From an uncultured Clostridia bacterium (GTDB lineage: Bacteria; Bacillota; Clostridia; Oscillospirales; Acutalibacteraceae): a DNA stretch of 64,000 bases. Below, piece by piece: positions 48,333 to 58,743 of this stretch. The DNA is taken from the NCBI GenBank assembly GCA_947623205.1, contig CANQGM010000001.1, forward strand, positions 124,001-188,000. The letters are read 5' to 3'. Positions within the stretch are counted from its first letter, which is position 1, and every line of letters starts with the position of its first letter. Both the position numbers and the translations under genes were made by a program. The notes beneath the pieces are model-generated. The model was not told where the DNA came from and searched no databases. It saw nothing but the letters and a program-made list of their open reading frames with translations.

Positions 48333-48755
48333 TCAAAGCGTTGCTTTGATTTTTTCATAAAGTTCCGGCATACGTTTTTTTATGCTGCACGGTCTAAAGG
48401 TTTTTGAATCCACAAAACCGTGTTCTGTTGTTCCGTAACCAAGCTCTGTTTCCGTTCCGTCTTTTTCAATTCGCTTTACCGTGTAAGAAAAAGTAATTCT
48501 TGCGGCAGAAATTAAAATAGCTTTTGTTCGTATTATAAGCTCGTCCTCATATAGGGCAGGTAAACCAAAGTGACACATTATGTTTAACAAGGGCGTCATT
48601 ACGCCGTTTTCTTCCATTTGGGAATAACTTGTCCCGAACATTTTTATATAGTCGCTTCTTCCAATCTCGTACCATATAGGATAATTAGAATGGTGGACAA
48701 TTCCCATTTTATCGGTTTCGGCATATCTTACCGTTATTTTTGTTCGTGAATGCAT
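48333..48755 (-). CDS. Acyl-CoA thioesterase (YbgC/FadM-like hotdog fold)
   Basis: A 140-residue single-domain 4HBT protein. The signature YAETDKMGIVHHSNYPIWYE holds the catalytic aspartate (D14) and the HHxxY segment; a hotdog beta sheet follows (VKRIEKDGTETELGYG). It hydrolyses short or medium acyl-CoA thioesters; the substrate is not known. It precedes gyrA in the same direction by 15 bases. Directly upstream is the 77/78-bp repeat array. Confidence 0.88.
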   Translation of the reverse strand: MHSRTKITVRYAETDKMGIVHHSNYPIWYEIGRSDYIKMFGTSYSQMEENGVMTPLLNIMCHFGLPALYEDELIIRTKAILISAARITFSYTVKRIEKDGTETELGYGTTEHGFVDSKTFRPCSIKKRMPELYEKIKATL

Positions 48756-48759
48756 TTTT

Positions 48760-49159
48760 TAGTTTACGCCCCTTCTTTTATAATATAACAAGTGTGAGTG
48801 GCACGCTCCCTGCCGACATCTGACAGTCAGGTTTCTTAGTTTACGCTCAATTCTATCATAATATAACAAGTATGAGTGGCACGCTCCTTGCCGACATCTG
48901 ACAGTCAGGTTTCTTAGTTTACGCCCCTTCTTTTATAATATAACAAGTATGAGTGGCACGCTCCCTACCGACATTTGACAGTCAGGTTTCTTAGTTTACG
49001 CTCAATTCTATCATAATATAACAAGTATGAGTGGCACGCTCTCTGCCGACATCTGACAGTTAGGTTTCTTGGCTTACGCCCCTTCTTTTATAATATAACA
49101 TGTGTGAGTGGCACGCTCCTTGCCGACATCTGACAGTCAGGTTTCATAGCTTACACTCC
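48760..49159. repeat. Five-unit 77/78-bp tandem repeat array
   Basis: Units begin at 48760, 48837, 48915, 48992 and 49070 (lengths 77, 78, 77, 78, 77), with 13 bases of a sixth at 49147. Two versions alternate A-B-A-B-A, differing in ACGCCCCTTCTTTTATAAT versus ACGCTCAATTCTATCATAAT. Each unit holds an AT-rich TATAATATAAC stretch, GGCA...TGCC and CTGACAGTCAG mini-palindromes, and a 9-codon ORF (MSGTL-type). No longer gene is present. The array fills the whole gap between gyrB and the thioesterase. Confidence 0.95.
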
Positions 49160-49176
49160 GTTATTACATTTACCTG

Positions 49177-51144
<1,968 letters not shown>

Positions 51145-51197
51145 TTACCTCCGTTTAACAGAAAAAAATCATTCGTTACTTTTTATTTATCTCTATA

Positions 51198-51509
51198 TTA
51201 ATCAGTATCGTTTTTGACTTGTTTATAGCTTATAAAAAACGGAATTAATAAAATTCCTATTATAATTAAAAGTATATTTGTAACAATTAAAAGCAAAACA
51301 TTAAGCGTAGGTGTTATGTAAAGCTGCGCCACATTAATTGCTGCGGCGACCAAAACAACGAAAATAAAAAGAATGATTATTCTTTTTTTTGAAATTTTAA
51401 ATTCTTTATTGCAATGGTAACATATTTTACTTTTTTTTGATGTCGATTTTTTGACCTCGCCATATCTGTATATTGTGTTGCAGTAAGGACACACCGGTAA
51501 TTTTAACAT
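51198..51509 (-). CDS. Small zinc-ribbon membrane protein (TIGR04104-like CXXC-x20-CXXC)
   Basis: A 103-residue protein. N-terminal CPYC (7-10) and CYHC (30-33) form a likely zinc ribbon with 19-20 residues between pairs; two membrane helices follow (about 45-67, 70-95). No enzyme motif is seen. Its ribbon resembles that of the next gene upstream, so they may be paralogues. The function is unknown; position between remB and gyrB suggests only co-transcription. Confidence 0.75.
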   Translation of the reverse strand: MLKLPVCPYCNTIYRYGEVKKSTSKKSKICYHCNKEFKISKKRIIILFIFVVLVAAAINVAQLYITPTLNVLLLIVTNILLIIIGILLIPFFISYKQVKNDTD

Positions 51510-51520
51510 TAAATCACCAT

Positions 51521-52246
51521 TTAAAACTTTCTGTTTGCAGAATACCTGTTGCCGTCGGTTTTTCGTTTTTCACCTTCGGATGAATCGGACTTTATTGGAA
51601 TATAATGCTGCATTCTGCTTATACTCTGCTTTGATTCCGAACGTATTTTCCTGAGTGGGGCGTCTACCGAAACGTGATTTTGACTTACATTGTTGATTAC
51701 GGGAACATAATCATCCTGTTCCTGTTTAGGTGATATTTTATCAGAATCAGAAATCAGATTTTCTCCTTTAAATTGTTCTCTCGAAGCATTTCGTTCGGCT
51801 TTGATTTTATTAAAGACGTCAGAATTTATTTTAAAATTTTCTCCGCCTTCTTTTGAAAATGAAAAATTTTCTTTATCATCAAAATCAGAAATTATCAGAT
51901 TATCGGAATAGGCAATTCCTTCTTTTCTTGCCTCCATTGATTTTTTATATTTTCTGAGCGGTTCGTAATATATAAAATTAGGTGTAATAAAAGAAAAAAT
52001 AATAAGCGGAACAGAAACCAGAATAACCCCAAAAAAGTTGCTGACAAATCCTGCAAAAATCCAGCCTGCCATTATGGCAATGGAAATTACTGCGGCAAGC
52101 GCAAACATAAGGTATATTCTTACGTCAATTTTAACTTTACTTTCCTTTCCGCATCTTCCGCATCTATATTCTCCGTTTCTTCTGCTGGAATAGGCAGTTG
52201 AATAAGAAACCCTTTTACCGCAATAAGGACATTTTTTTACTCTCAT
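51521..52246 (-). CDS. Zinc-ribbon membrane protein with long charged tail
   Basis: A 241-residue protein. A zinc ribbon CPYC (6-9) and CGRC (29-32) is followed by two membrane helices (about 45-67 and 70-92) and a long hydrophilic, probably disordered C-terminal region rich in D/E/K/S with RKIRSESKQSISRMQHYIPI near the end. I do not recognise a family beyond the ribbon. It lies 11 bases upstream of the smaller ribbon protein and 24 bases after remB, so it is in the dnaA-gyrB operon run. Confidence 0.7.
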   Translation of the reverse strand: MRVKKCPYCGKRVSYSTAYSSRRNGEYRCGRCGKESKVKIDVRIYLMFALAAVISIAIMAGWIFAGFVSNFFGVILVSVPLIIFSFITPNFIYYEPLRKYKKSMEARKEGIAYSDNLIISDFDDKENFSFSKEGGENFKINSDVFNKIKAERNASREQFKGENLISDSDKISPKQEQDDYVPVINNVSQNHVSVDAPLRKIRSESKQSISRMQHYIPIKSDSSEGEKRKTDGNRYSANRKF

Positions 52247-52270
52247 TACATATCTTCCCTTTATGTAGAA

Positions 52271-52540
52271 TTAAAATATAAATTCTCTGTTAGCCGATAA
52301 ATTTCTTTTCATTAATGTTTTTGTCGATAACTGGCTTATATATACTGTTGTTTTATTATTTTTTTCACAAACTACAAATGATTTAGGCAACTCATACGAT
52401 ACATTGACCACTCTTTTGTTTTTTTCCGCATTTGTAAGATAATCTCTTGTTTTTTTTGAGATAGTACATTCATCAATATCAAATATTCCTAAAATTGTGT
52501 CGGTTGTTATTACAGTGTCCTGTCCCAGATGAAGATACAT
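52271..52540 (-). CDS. remB: DUF370 / extracellular matrix regulator RemB
   Basis: An 89-residue DUF370 protein (MYLHLGQDTVITTDTILGIFDID, then SYELPKSFVV and ISQLSTKTLMKR). In Bacillus subtilis the equivalent YaaB/RemB lies between recF and gyrB and influences matrix gene expression; RemA-type members bind DNA. Start and recF stop share a base, indicating tight coupling. The function outside Bacillus is not established. Confidence 0.9.
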   Translation of the reverse strand: MYLHLGQDTVITTDTILGIFDIDECTISKKTRDYLTNAEKNKRVVNVSYELPKSFVVCEKNNKTTVYISQLSTKTLMKRNLSANREFIF

Positions 52541-53637
52541 TATAAAATCTCTCCGTCTTTTACAAAAAATATTTTTCCGTCTTTAAGCTGTTCCTTATTT
52601 GATTTTTCACAGCAGGTTATAAATACCTGACAATCATTAAATTCATTGAGCAAAAAATCCTGCCTGCCCGAATCAAGCTCCGAAAGCACATCGTCAAGCA
52701 AAATAACAGGTTCTTCACCCATTCTTTCTTTAAGTACCGAAGCCTCAGCAAGTTTTAACGATAACACGGCGCTCCGCTGCTGTCCCTGCGATGCGAAAGT
52801 CTTTGCATTTTTTTCATTTATAAGAATTTCTATATCGTCACGGTGAGGACCGTAATTTGTAATTCCGGTTCTAATGTCGTCTTTTTTGCCTGTTTTAAGT
52901 TTATTTCGCAGTTTTTCTGCAATCTCTTCAACGCTGTCGCTTTCTTGAATATCGGCAGATGAAATATATTTTATTTTAAGTTCTTCTTTGCCGTTTGAAA
53001 TTCCTTTGTGATATAACAAAGCTTTTTTAGATAGCAATTTAACATATTCTATCCTGCTTTTTATAAGAAGCGCTCCGCACTTTATAAGAGGCTCGTCCCA
53101 AACTGAGAGCGTATCTTCAAGAGAGGGATGATTTAAAATATCTTTAAGCAGGTAATTGCGCTGAGTTAAAATTTTGTTGTATCTTGAGAGAATTACTGCG
53201 TTTTTTAATTTTTCACGGCAAATTGCACTGTCTACGAATTTTCGCCTTTCAGAAGGACCTCTTTTAATTAAATTCAAATGGTCGGGAGAAAAAACCACTG
53301 CACAGTATTTTTCAATAAGAGCTGCGGAAGAGCTTTTCTGTACTCCGTTTATCTCAACTCTTTTTTTACTTCCTTTAAATTCTATTTTTGCCGTCTGTTC
53401 TCTTTCCTGCCCAAAAAAATTTATTTCTATTTTTGCAAAATCTTTATTCCAGTTAATTACTTCATTATCCTTTGAGCCTCTGAAAGAATGACCTCCGCAA
53501 AACAGCCACAGAGCTTCAAGCAAATTTGTTTTTCCCTGGGCGTTATCGCCGTAAATTACATTTACTCCTGCGCACGGTTTTATTATGTTGTTTTTAAGAT
53601 TTCTGTAATTTTCAAATTTAAGTGCGGTTACTTTCAC
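52540..53637 (-). CDS. recF: DNA replication/repair protein RecF
   Basis: A 365-residue SMC-like ATPase. Walker A is GDNAQGKTN (30-38), the ABC signature SQGQQRSAVLSLKLAE, and Walker B VILLDDVLSELD. It loads RecA at gaps with RecO and RecR. It lies 22 bases after the S4-domain gene. The order dnaN-S4-recF-remB-gyrB is as in Bacillus. Confidence 0.97.
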   Translation of the reverse strand: MKVTALKFENYRNLKNNIIKPCAGVNVIYGDNAQGKTNLLEALWLFCGGHSFRGSKDNEVINWNKDFAKIEINFFGQEREQTAKIEFKGSKKRVEINGVQKSSSAALIEKYCAVVFSPDHLNLIKRGPSERRKFVDSAICREKLKNAVILSRYNKILTQRNYLLKDILNHPSLEDTLSVWDEPLIKCGALLIKSRIEYVKLLSKKALLYHKGISNGKEELKIKYISSADIQESDSVEEIAEKLRNKLKTGKKDDIRTGITNYGPHRDDIEILINEKNAKTFASQGQQRSAVLSLKLAEASVLKERMGEEPVILLDDVLSELDSGRQDFLLNEFNDCQVFITCCEKSNKEQLKDGKIFFVKDGEIL

Positions 53638-53659
53638 TTGTGTTAATCAATCCCATATA

Positions 53660-53872
53660 TTATTCAACAATTAAAACCAAATCTTTAAATTCGGCAGAAT
53701 CTCCCGGTCGTATTTTTTTGCCCCGCATTGTACATATCTCGCCGTTTACTTTAACTTCTCCGTTTTGAATTACGTTTTTTGCTCTGCCGCCTGTATCAAT
53801 TGCTCCCCCAAGCTTTAACAAATCCTGCAAACGAATAAATTCACCTTCTATTTTAATTTTTTTAGTTTTCAT
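53660..53872 (-). CDS. S4-domain RNA-binding protein (YaaA-like)
   Basis: A 70-residue S4 domain: [24 protein letters not shown]... then [20 protein letters not shown]. subtilis YaaA (RlbA) lies in the same place and is linked to ribosome assembly. ATG 53872 follows GAGG at proper distance and lies within the last codons of dnaN (11-base overlap); a TTG two codons upstream is less likely. Confidence 0.9.
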   Translation of the reverse strand: MKTKKIKIEGEFIRLQDLLKLGGAIDTGGRAKNVIQNGEVKVNGEICTMRGKKIRPGDSAEFKDLVLIVE

Positions 53873-54968
53873 TTGCAAGCCTCATAGGTACTACAATACT
53901 CAGAAAACTGTCGCCTTTAACCGGTTTTACTATCATTGGTGAAAGCGGTCCGTTTAAAACAAGTTTTATCTCATCGGTATCGGTATTTTTGAGGGCGTCA
54001 AGCAAATATCTGTTGTTAAAACCTATTTCAACCGGTTCTCCCATAATTGAAACAGAAATAATATCGTTTGCCCTTCCTACTGCAGAAGCGCAGGAAAGTC
54101 TTATTTCATCATCCGAAAAATTACACCTGACAGGACTTTGTATTCTTTCATTATTTAACAGTGACATTCTTTCAACAGATTCAATAAGTATTCTTGTATT
54201 GATTACGACCTCTGTCCTTGTTTCAACCGGAATAGTAGTTTTGTAATCAAGAAATGTTCCTTCAATAAGTCTTGAAATTACCCTATAATTATTTACCTTA
54301 AAAGTAATGTGGCGCTGACCGATAATAATTTGTACATCGTCGTCATCGTCATTTAAAAGTTTAAGAACTTCAAGCTGTGTTTTGCCGGGAACTACGAACT
54401 TGTTATCACTTTCGCTGTCAACCGCCTCGGTTCGTATAGCCATTCTGTAACCGTCAACGGCAACGATTTTAAAAAGACCGTTTTTAATTTCAAACAAAGA
54501 ACCTGTATAAATAGGCTTTGCCGTGTTCTCACTTACAGCATAAACAGTCTGTCTTATCATTTCGCGAAGTGTTTTTGCTTTTACGGTAATTCCGTCAGTT
54601 TGTTCAAATGTGGGCAAATCCGGATATTCAACAGACGACATACCCACTATCTGATAATCTACCTGACCGCAGGTAATATAAGTTACCATTCTTTCGTCTG
54701 TTTCGATCATAACTATTTCTTCCGGAAGACGCCTTACAATATCTAAAAACAGTTTTGCACTTACAACTATTTCTCCTTCATTCTGAACGGTTGCGTCTAT
54801 ATCGGTTGTAATGCCTATTTCAAGATTATATCCCGATATATTCATTTTATCGCCGTATGATTTTATTAATATACCTTCGAGTGCGGGTATTGAGGCTTTT
54901 GCTGAAACCGCTCTTGAAACATTTGATACGGCATTTGCTAAATCAGTTCTTAAACAGGAAATTTTCAC
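53862..54968 (-). CDS. dnaN: DNA polymerase III beta sliding clamp
   Basis: A 368-residue clamp of three similar domains, ending with the conserved PMR-type tail ([10 protein letters not shown]). It encircles DNA and holds polymerases and other factors. The start is GTG 54968, with AGGAGA 13-18 bases upstream. The 217-base gap from dnaA carries the candidate unwinding module. The S4 gene overlaps its end. Confidence 0.97.
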   Translation of the reverse strand: MKISCLRTDLANAVSNVSRAVSAKASIPALEGILIKSYGDKMNISGYNLEIGITTDIDATVQNEGEIVVSAKLFLDIVRRLPEEIVMIETDERMVTYITCGQVDYQIVGMSSVEYPDLPTFEQTDGITVKAKTLREMIRQTVYAVSENTAKPIYTGSLFEIKNGLFKIVAVDGYRMAIRTEAVDSESDNKFVVPGKTQLEVLKLLNDDDDDVQIIIGQRHITFKVNNYRVISRLIEGTFLDYKTTIPVETRTEVVINTRILIESVERMSLLNNERIQSPVRCNFSDDEIRLSCASAVGRANDIISVSIMGEPVEIGFNNRYLLDALKNTDTDEIKLVLNGPLSPMIVKPVKGDSFLSIVVPMRLANEN

Positions 54969-54990
54969 GGTGAAGATCTTCTCCTATCAT

Positions 54991-55041
54991 AATAATATTA
55001 TTTTTTAGTAGTAGTAGTAGGTTATGTTAAATTGTAGAAAA
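54991..55041 (-). other. Candidate origin unwinding module: DnaA box, DnaA-trios, AT-rich DUE
   Basis: On the strand read from dnaA to dnaN: TTTTCTACA (55033-55041; 7 of 9 against TTATCCACA), then 12 bases, then five CTA triplets (55006-55020), then an AT-only stretch (54991-55005). This is the order of the basal unwinding system described at Bacillus oriC, in the same dnaA-dnaN gap. A second 7/9 box, TTATTAACA, lies at 55135-55143. No perfect DnaA box was found here, so the call is tentative. Confidence 0.5.
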
Positions 55042-55185
55042 ATTTATATATTTAGCTTGTCCTCTGAAAAAACGGGTTCACAAAAATATTTTTATTCTGT
55101 TTAATTTTGTTTACAAAATTTTCTATGTATATTTTTATTAACATCAGATTGAAAAATGTTTATGGAATGTTAAAACAAATGTTAA

Positions 55186-56508
55186 TTATCTGTCTCGAAT
55201 ATTTTTAATTGTGTCTTCAATAATTTCTTTAATTTTTTGGTCTTTATCCATCATTTTTTGAACTTTTTGAATTGTATAAATAATTGTGGAATAGTGGCGA
55301 TTTCCAAATTCCTCACCAATGGCAACCATAGAAAGAGTTGTGAGCTCTCTTGTTAAATAAATAGCTATATGGCGCGCGTTGCTGAGATTTGCGCTTCTGT
55401 TTTTTTGAGAGCGTATTTCTTCTGCGGTAATTCCATAGGTTCTTGCAACCTCGTCAATTATTCTTTCAACAGTAACTTCCGGAGGAACATCATTATTAAG
55501 AATATCAGAAATAACTTCCTGTGCGGAAGAAATTGACGGCTTTTCATTATTTAACAATGATTTTGCTTTTAATTTTTTTACCGTACCCTCAAGCTGACGA
55601 ATATTTGCTTTTATTTTTGAAGCTATGTATTCACAAACATCGTTTGACAGTTCAATGTCAAGAAGTTCGGCTTTTCTTTTTATTATTGCGATTCTTGTTT
55701 CAATATCGGGAGGCTGGATATCTGCAATTAAGTCCTGCTCAAATCGTGAACGAAGTCGGTCGTCAAGAGTTCTGATTTCTTTCGGCGGACGGTCAGAAGT
55801 AAGAACTATTTGTTTTTTAGCGTCATACAGCGCATTAAATGTGTGGAAAAATTCCTCCTGTGTACTTTCTTTTCCGCCTATAAACTGAACGTCATCAACA
55901 AGAAGAATGTCTGCCTGTCTGTATTTATGTCTGAACTCACTCATTTTTGCAAGGCGTAAAGATTCTATGAGTTCATTTGTAAAATCATCGCCTTTTATGT
56001 AGCAAATAACTTTGTCCGGATTATTTTTTTTGATTTCATTTCCAATTGCATAAAGCAGGTGGGTTTTACCGAGTCCCGAATTTCCATAAAGAAAAAGAGG
56101 ATTATATGCATGAGATGGATTTGTTGCGACCGCAAGAGAAGCAGCATGGGCAAATTTGTTTGATGATCCGACAATAAAGGTATCAAAAGTATATTCATAA
56201 TTTGTATCTTTATTCTCATCATTTATTTTAGTGATTGGGGCTTGGGTTTCGCTTTCTTCCGGAAGTTTAAATTCAATATTAAAGCCATGATCAAAAACAG
56301 CCTCAAAAGCCTCTTTTAAAAGAGGCATATAACAGCGGTTCAGTGTTTGACGGTGAAAATCATTGGGAACTGTTAAAAAAGCAGTATTAGTTTCAAAATC
56401 AAGTTTAAGCGGTTCTATTCTGTTTATCCATGTTTTATATGCAACATCGGTAATTTTTGTTTTGCAGTAACTGCATATTACTTTCCAGGCATCATCAAAT
56501 GAATCCAT
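55186..56508 (-). CDS. dnaA: Chromosomal replication initiator DnaA
   Basis: A 440-residue initiator. Domain I spans 1-80, a short linker follows, then the AAA+ domain with Walker A GNSGLGKT (142-149) and Walker B LLVDDVQF, and the domain IV helix-turn-helix with signature GEEFGNRHYSTIIYTI. It opens the origin and loads helicase. GAGAGG precedes ATG 56508. Two promoter-like pairs lie in the upstream gap. rpmH is divergent from it, which places the origin here. Confidence 0.98.
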   Translation of the reverse strand: MDSFDDAWKVICSYCKTKITDVAYKTWINRIEPLKLDFETNTAFLTVPNDFHRQTLNRCYMPLLKEAFEAVFDHGFNIEFKLPEESETQAPITKINDENKDTNYEYTFDTFIVGSSNKFAHAASLAVATNPSHAYNPLFLYGNSGLGKTHLLYAIGNEIKKNNPDKVICYIKGDDFTNELIESLRLAKMSEFRHKYRQADILLVDDVQFIGGKESTQEEFFHTFNALYDAKKQIVLTSDRPPKEIRTLDDRLRSRFEQDLIADIQPPDIETRIAIIKRKAELLDIELSNDVCEYIASKIKANIRQLEGTVKKLKAKSLLNNEKPSISSAQEVISDILNNDVPPEVTVERIIDEVARTYGITAEEIRSQKNRSANLSNARHIAIYLTRELTTLSMVAIGEEFGNRHYSTIIYTIQKVQKMMDKDQKIKEIIEDTIKNIRDR

Positions 56509-56606
56509 TTATTTTTCATCCTCTCATAATAAATGTGATAATCATTATAACATTTATAAATTATTTCCGTAACATTACCCTTTTCATTAAAATTCCATAC
56601 ATATCT

Positions 56607-56635
56607 ATTATAACGTGAATTTAATAAAAAAGCAA
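56607..56635 (-). promoter_or_regulatory. dnaA promoter
   Basis: Minus-strand TTGCTT (56630-56635), 17 bases and TATAAT (56607-56612). A second candidate closer to dnaA has TTACGG and TATAAT with 17 bases between (the -10 near 56540). Confidence 0.65.
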
Positions 56636-56860
56636 TGATTTATCAAGAATTTTTATTAATGCAAGCGTAGAATTATAGCATTGATAAAAATAAAAATAAA
56701 ATTGTTTTTAGAATAAATATTTTTTAAATTAAAATTATATCTTGGTGTTTAAATGAAAAGTTATACAATATGTTGTATTTGAAAATTTTTTATAAAATCA
56801 ATTGTATTTTATTACATAAATAACTATTTGATTTTCAAAAAATAAAATTTAATTTTTTTG

Positions 56861-56889
56861 TTGACTAAGATGAAAAATTAAGATATAAT
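56861..56889 (+). promoter_or_regulatory. rpmH promoter
   Basis: TTGACT (56861-56866), 17 bases and TATAAT (56884-56889), 42 bases before the start codon. Confidence 0.85.
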
Positions 56890-56930
56890 GCTATATTGCA
56901 AGGTTATGTATTGAAGGGAGGTTTTCATTT

Positions 56931-57065
56931 ATGTTGAGAACTTATCAGCCTAAAAAGCTGCACAGAAAGAAAGAGCACGGGTTCAGAAAGAGAATGTCTA
57001 CATCAAACGGCAGGAAAGTTTTGTCAAGAAGAAGAACAAAGGGAAGAAAAAGGTTGTCTTATTGA
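56931..57065 (+). CDS. rpmH: 50S ribosomal protein L34
   Basis: A 44-residue, arginine/lysine-rich protein, [14 protein letters not shown]...GRKRLSY, full length for L34. GGGAGG precedes the ATG. First gene of the rightward origin operon; a hairpin follows that probably limits read-through into rnpA. Confidence 0.97.
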   Translation: MLRTYQPKKLHRKKEHGFRKRMSTSNGRKVLSRRRTKGRKRLSY

Positions 57066-57071
57066 TCAGAG

Positions 57072-57102
57072 GACCACTTTTAATCGGTGGTCTTTATTTT
57101 TT
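57072..57102 (+). terminator. Attenuating terminator between rpmH and rnpA
   Basis: GACCAC (57072-57077) and GTGGTC (57087-57092), followed by TTTATTTTTT. It would reduce rnpA expression relative to the much more abundant L34. Confidence 0.75.
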
Positions 57103-57135
57103 AATGCGGTCTTATTTGCTGGGTGGTATTGATTA

Positions 57136-57480
57136 ATGAGTGAATATATCACTTTAAAAGACAAAAGAAATTTTTCCAGAATTTACAAAAGAGGAAAATC
57201 ATTTGTAAGTCCGGTGTTGGTAACTTATGTTTTAAAAAATAAATCCAATAACCTGCGTTTTGGAATAACCACAGGCAAAAAGGTCGGAAAAGCCGTTAAA
57301 CGCACAAGAGCAAGAAGAGTAATCAGAGCGGCATATTACCAACTTTATCCTAATATTGTACAAGGCTACGATTTTGTATTTGTTGCCAGAGGAAAAACTC
57401 CTTATGTAAAATCACAGATAATTTATTCTGCAATGAAAAAGCAACTGAAATCGGCAGGGGTTTTTATATCCGAAGGATAG
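57136..57480 (+). CDS. rnpA: Ribonuclease P protein component
   Basis: A 114-residue basic protein assisting the RNase P RNA in 5' tRNA processing. The RNR-type motif KRTRARRVIR (about 56-65), preceded by GITTGKKVGKAV, is intact. It lies after the rpmH hairpin and 6 bases before yidD. Confidence 0.96.
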   Translation: MSEYITLKDKRNFSRIYKRGKSFVSPVLVTYVLKNKSNNLRFGITTGKKVGKAVKRTRARRVIRAAYYQLYPNIVQGYDFVFVARGKTPYVKSQIIYSAMKKQLKSAGVFISEG

Positions 57481-57486
57481 TTTGTA

Positions 57487-57726
57487 ATGAAAAAAATTCT
57501 TTTGACGCTTATTAAATTTTACAAGGCCGCAGTTTCTCCTCATATGCAAAAGCACTGCAAATATATTCCTACCTGTTCACAATACGGAATAGAAGCAATT
57601 GAAAGGTTTGGTGCGTTTAAAGGAACGGCACTTACTGTTTGGCGCATAATGCGCTGTAATCCGTTTTCAAAGGGCGGCTATGACCCGGTGCCCCAAAAAA
57701 ATGAGAAGGTAAGAAAACTAAAGTGA
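57487..57726 (+). CDS. yidD: Membrane protein insertion efficiency factor YidD
   Basis: A 79-residue protein with an amphipathic N-terminus and the family cysteine pattern [19 protein letters not shown] and [17 protein letters not shown]. It assists YidC-dependent membrane insertion. It lies 9 bases before yidC in the conserved rpmH-rnpA-yidD-yidC-jag order. Confidence 0.95.
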   Translation: MKKILLTLIKFYKAAVSPHMQKHCKYIPTCSQYGIEAIERFGAFKGTALTVWRIMRCNPFSKGGYDPVPQKNEKVRKLK

Positions 57727-57735
57727 GGTAACTAT

Positions 57736-58725
57736 ATGCAAATCTTTGGATTTTTTGGAAGTATTCTCGGCTATATACTCTGGGGCGCTTTCTATGTTCT
57801 AAAAGACTTTGGACTGTCAATTATTGTATTTACATTAATAATTAAGCTTTTGCTGTTTCCTTTTTCAATAAAGCAGCAAAAGTCAATGGCAGGTACTGCA
57901 AGACTTTCTAAAAAACAAAAAGAACTTCAGGAAAAATACGCAAATAACAGACAAAAGTTACAAGAGGAAATGGCAAAACTCTATGAAAAAGAGGGAGTTA
58001 AGCCAATGGGAGGCTGCCTTACAACAATTATTCCTTTTATTGTTCTTCTCGGAATTTTCTACGCTGTTGCCTATCCTCTTACAAATACACTTCATTTAAA
58101 CGGTGCAGATGTAAACAATGCTCTTTCTTATGTAAACACAATTCCCGGATATGCGTCCTCATCAAATCTAACATATCAGGAAATCAGCTTGCTGAAAATA
58201 TTTCCAAATATAATGAATACAGAAACAATTCAGAATATTTTCAGCACTTCGGAAATTTCTACTATACAAATATTTTTTAACGGATTTAATACATTTGGCG
58301 TTGACTTGCTTGCAGTGCCAAAGGACTTTGGTTTATTTTCACCGATGATCTTATTCCCTGTGCTTTGTTTCTTATCAAACGTAGGTTCACAGCTGATTAT
58401 GACAAAAATCAACGGAAATCAGCTTGCACAACAGCAGGGCTGTATGAAAGTAATGTTATATGTTCTGCCATTGTTCACAGCATATATTGCATACAGTGTT
58501 CCCGCTGCAGTTGCGTTTTACTGGATCATTTCATCGGTAATCAGCCTTATTCAGTCGATTGTACTCGGCAAGATTTTCAGTCCTGCACAGCTTACCGCAA
58601 AAGAAGAAGCTCGTCACGCTCAATTACTTATTGAAAATGAGTCTAAGATACCCTATGTTTATGCTCCGCATGAGCTTGGGAAACAGGATAATGCAAACAC
58701 GAAACAAAAAAAGAAAAAGAAGTAA
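57736..58725 (+). CDS. yidC: Membrane protein insertase YidC/Oxa1
   Basis: A 329-residue insertase of the Gram-positive type: about five helices, a cytoplasmic hairpin loop (QQKSMAGTARLSKKQKELQEKYANN...), MGGCLTTIIPFIVLLG with a conserved position for the hydrophilic groove, and a basic tail ending KQKKKKK. It lacks a lipobox cysteine at the N-terminus, unlike SpoIIIJ. It inserts membrane proteins alone or with SecYEG. GAGG precedes ATG 57736. Confidence 0.95.
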   Translation: MQIFGFFGSILGYILWGAFYVLKDFGLSIIVFTLIIKLLLFPFSIKQQKSMAGTARLSKKQKELQEKYANNRQKLQEEMAKLYEKEGVKPMGGCLTTIIPFIVLLGIFYAVAYPLTNTLHLNGADVNNALSYVNTIPGYASSSNLTYQEISLLKIFPNIMNTETIQNIFSTSEISTIQIFFNGFNTFGVDLLAVPKDFGLFSPMILFPVLCFLSNVGSQLIMTKINGNQLAQQQGCMKVMLYVLPLFTAYIAYSVPAAVAFYWIISSVISLIQSIVLGKIFSPAQLTAKEEARHAQLLIENESKIPYVYAPHELGKQDNANTKQKKKKK

Positions 58726-58743
58726 AGAATTAGGGTGAAAAAA

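Larger units (their letters stand above)
56509..56930. other. dnaA-rpmH intergenic region (origin side)
   Basis: 422 very AT-rich bases between divergent dnaA and rpmH. It holds the two genes' promoters. I found no TTATCCACA box; the nearest is TTATCAAGA (7 of 9) around 56640. Long A/T runs could act as an unwinding region. No gene is seen. Confidence 0.6.

Noticed and set aside
48760-49159. Possible CRISPR array or small coding genes in the 77/78-bp repeats
   Set aside because: Units are contiguous with no unique spacers. The nine-codon frames have no consistent ribosome site and vary in start codon.
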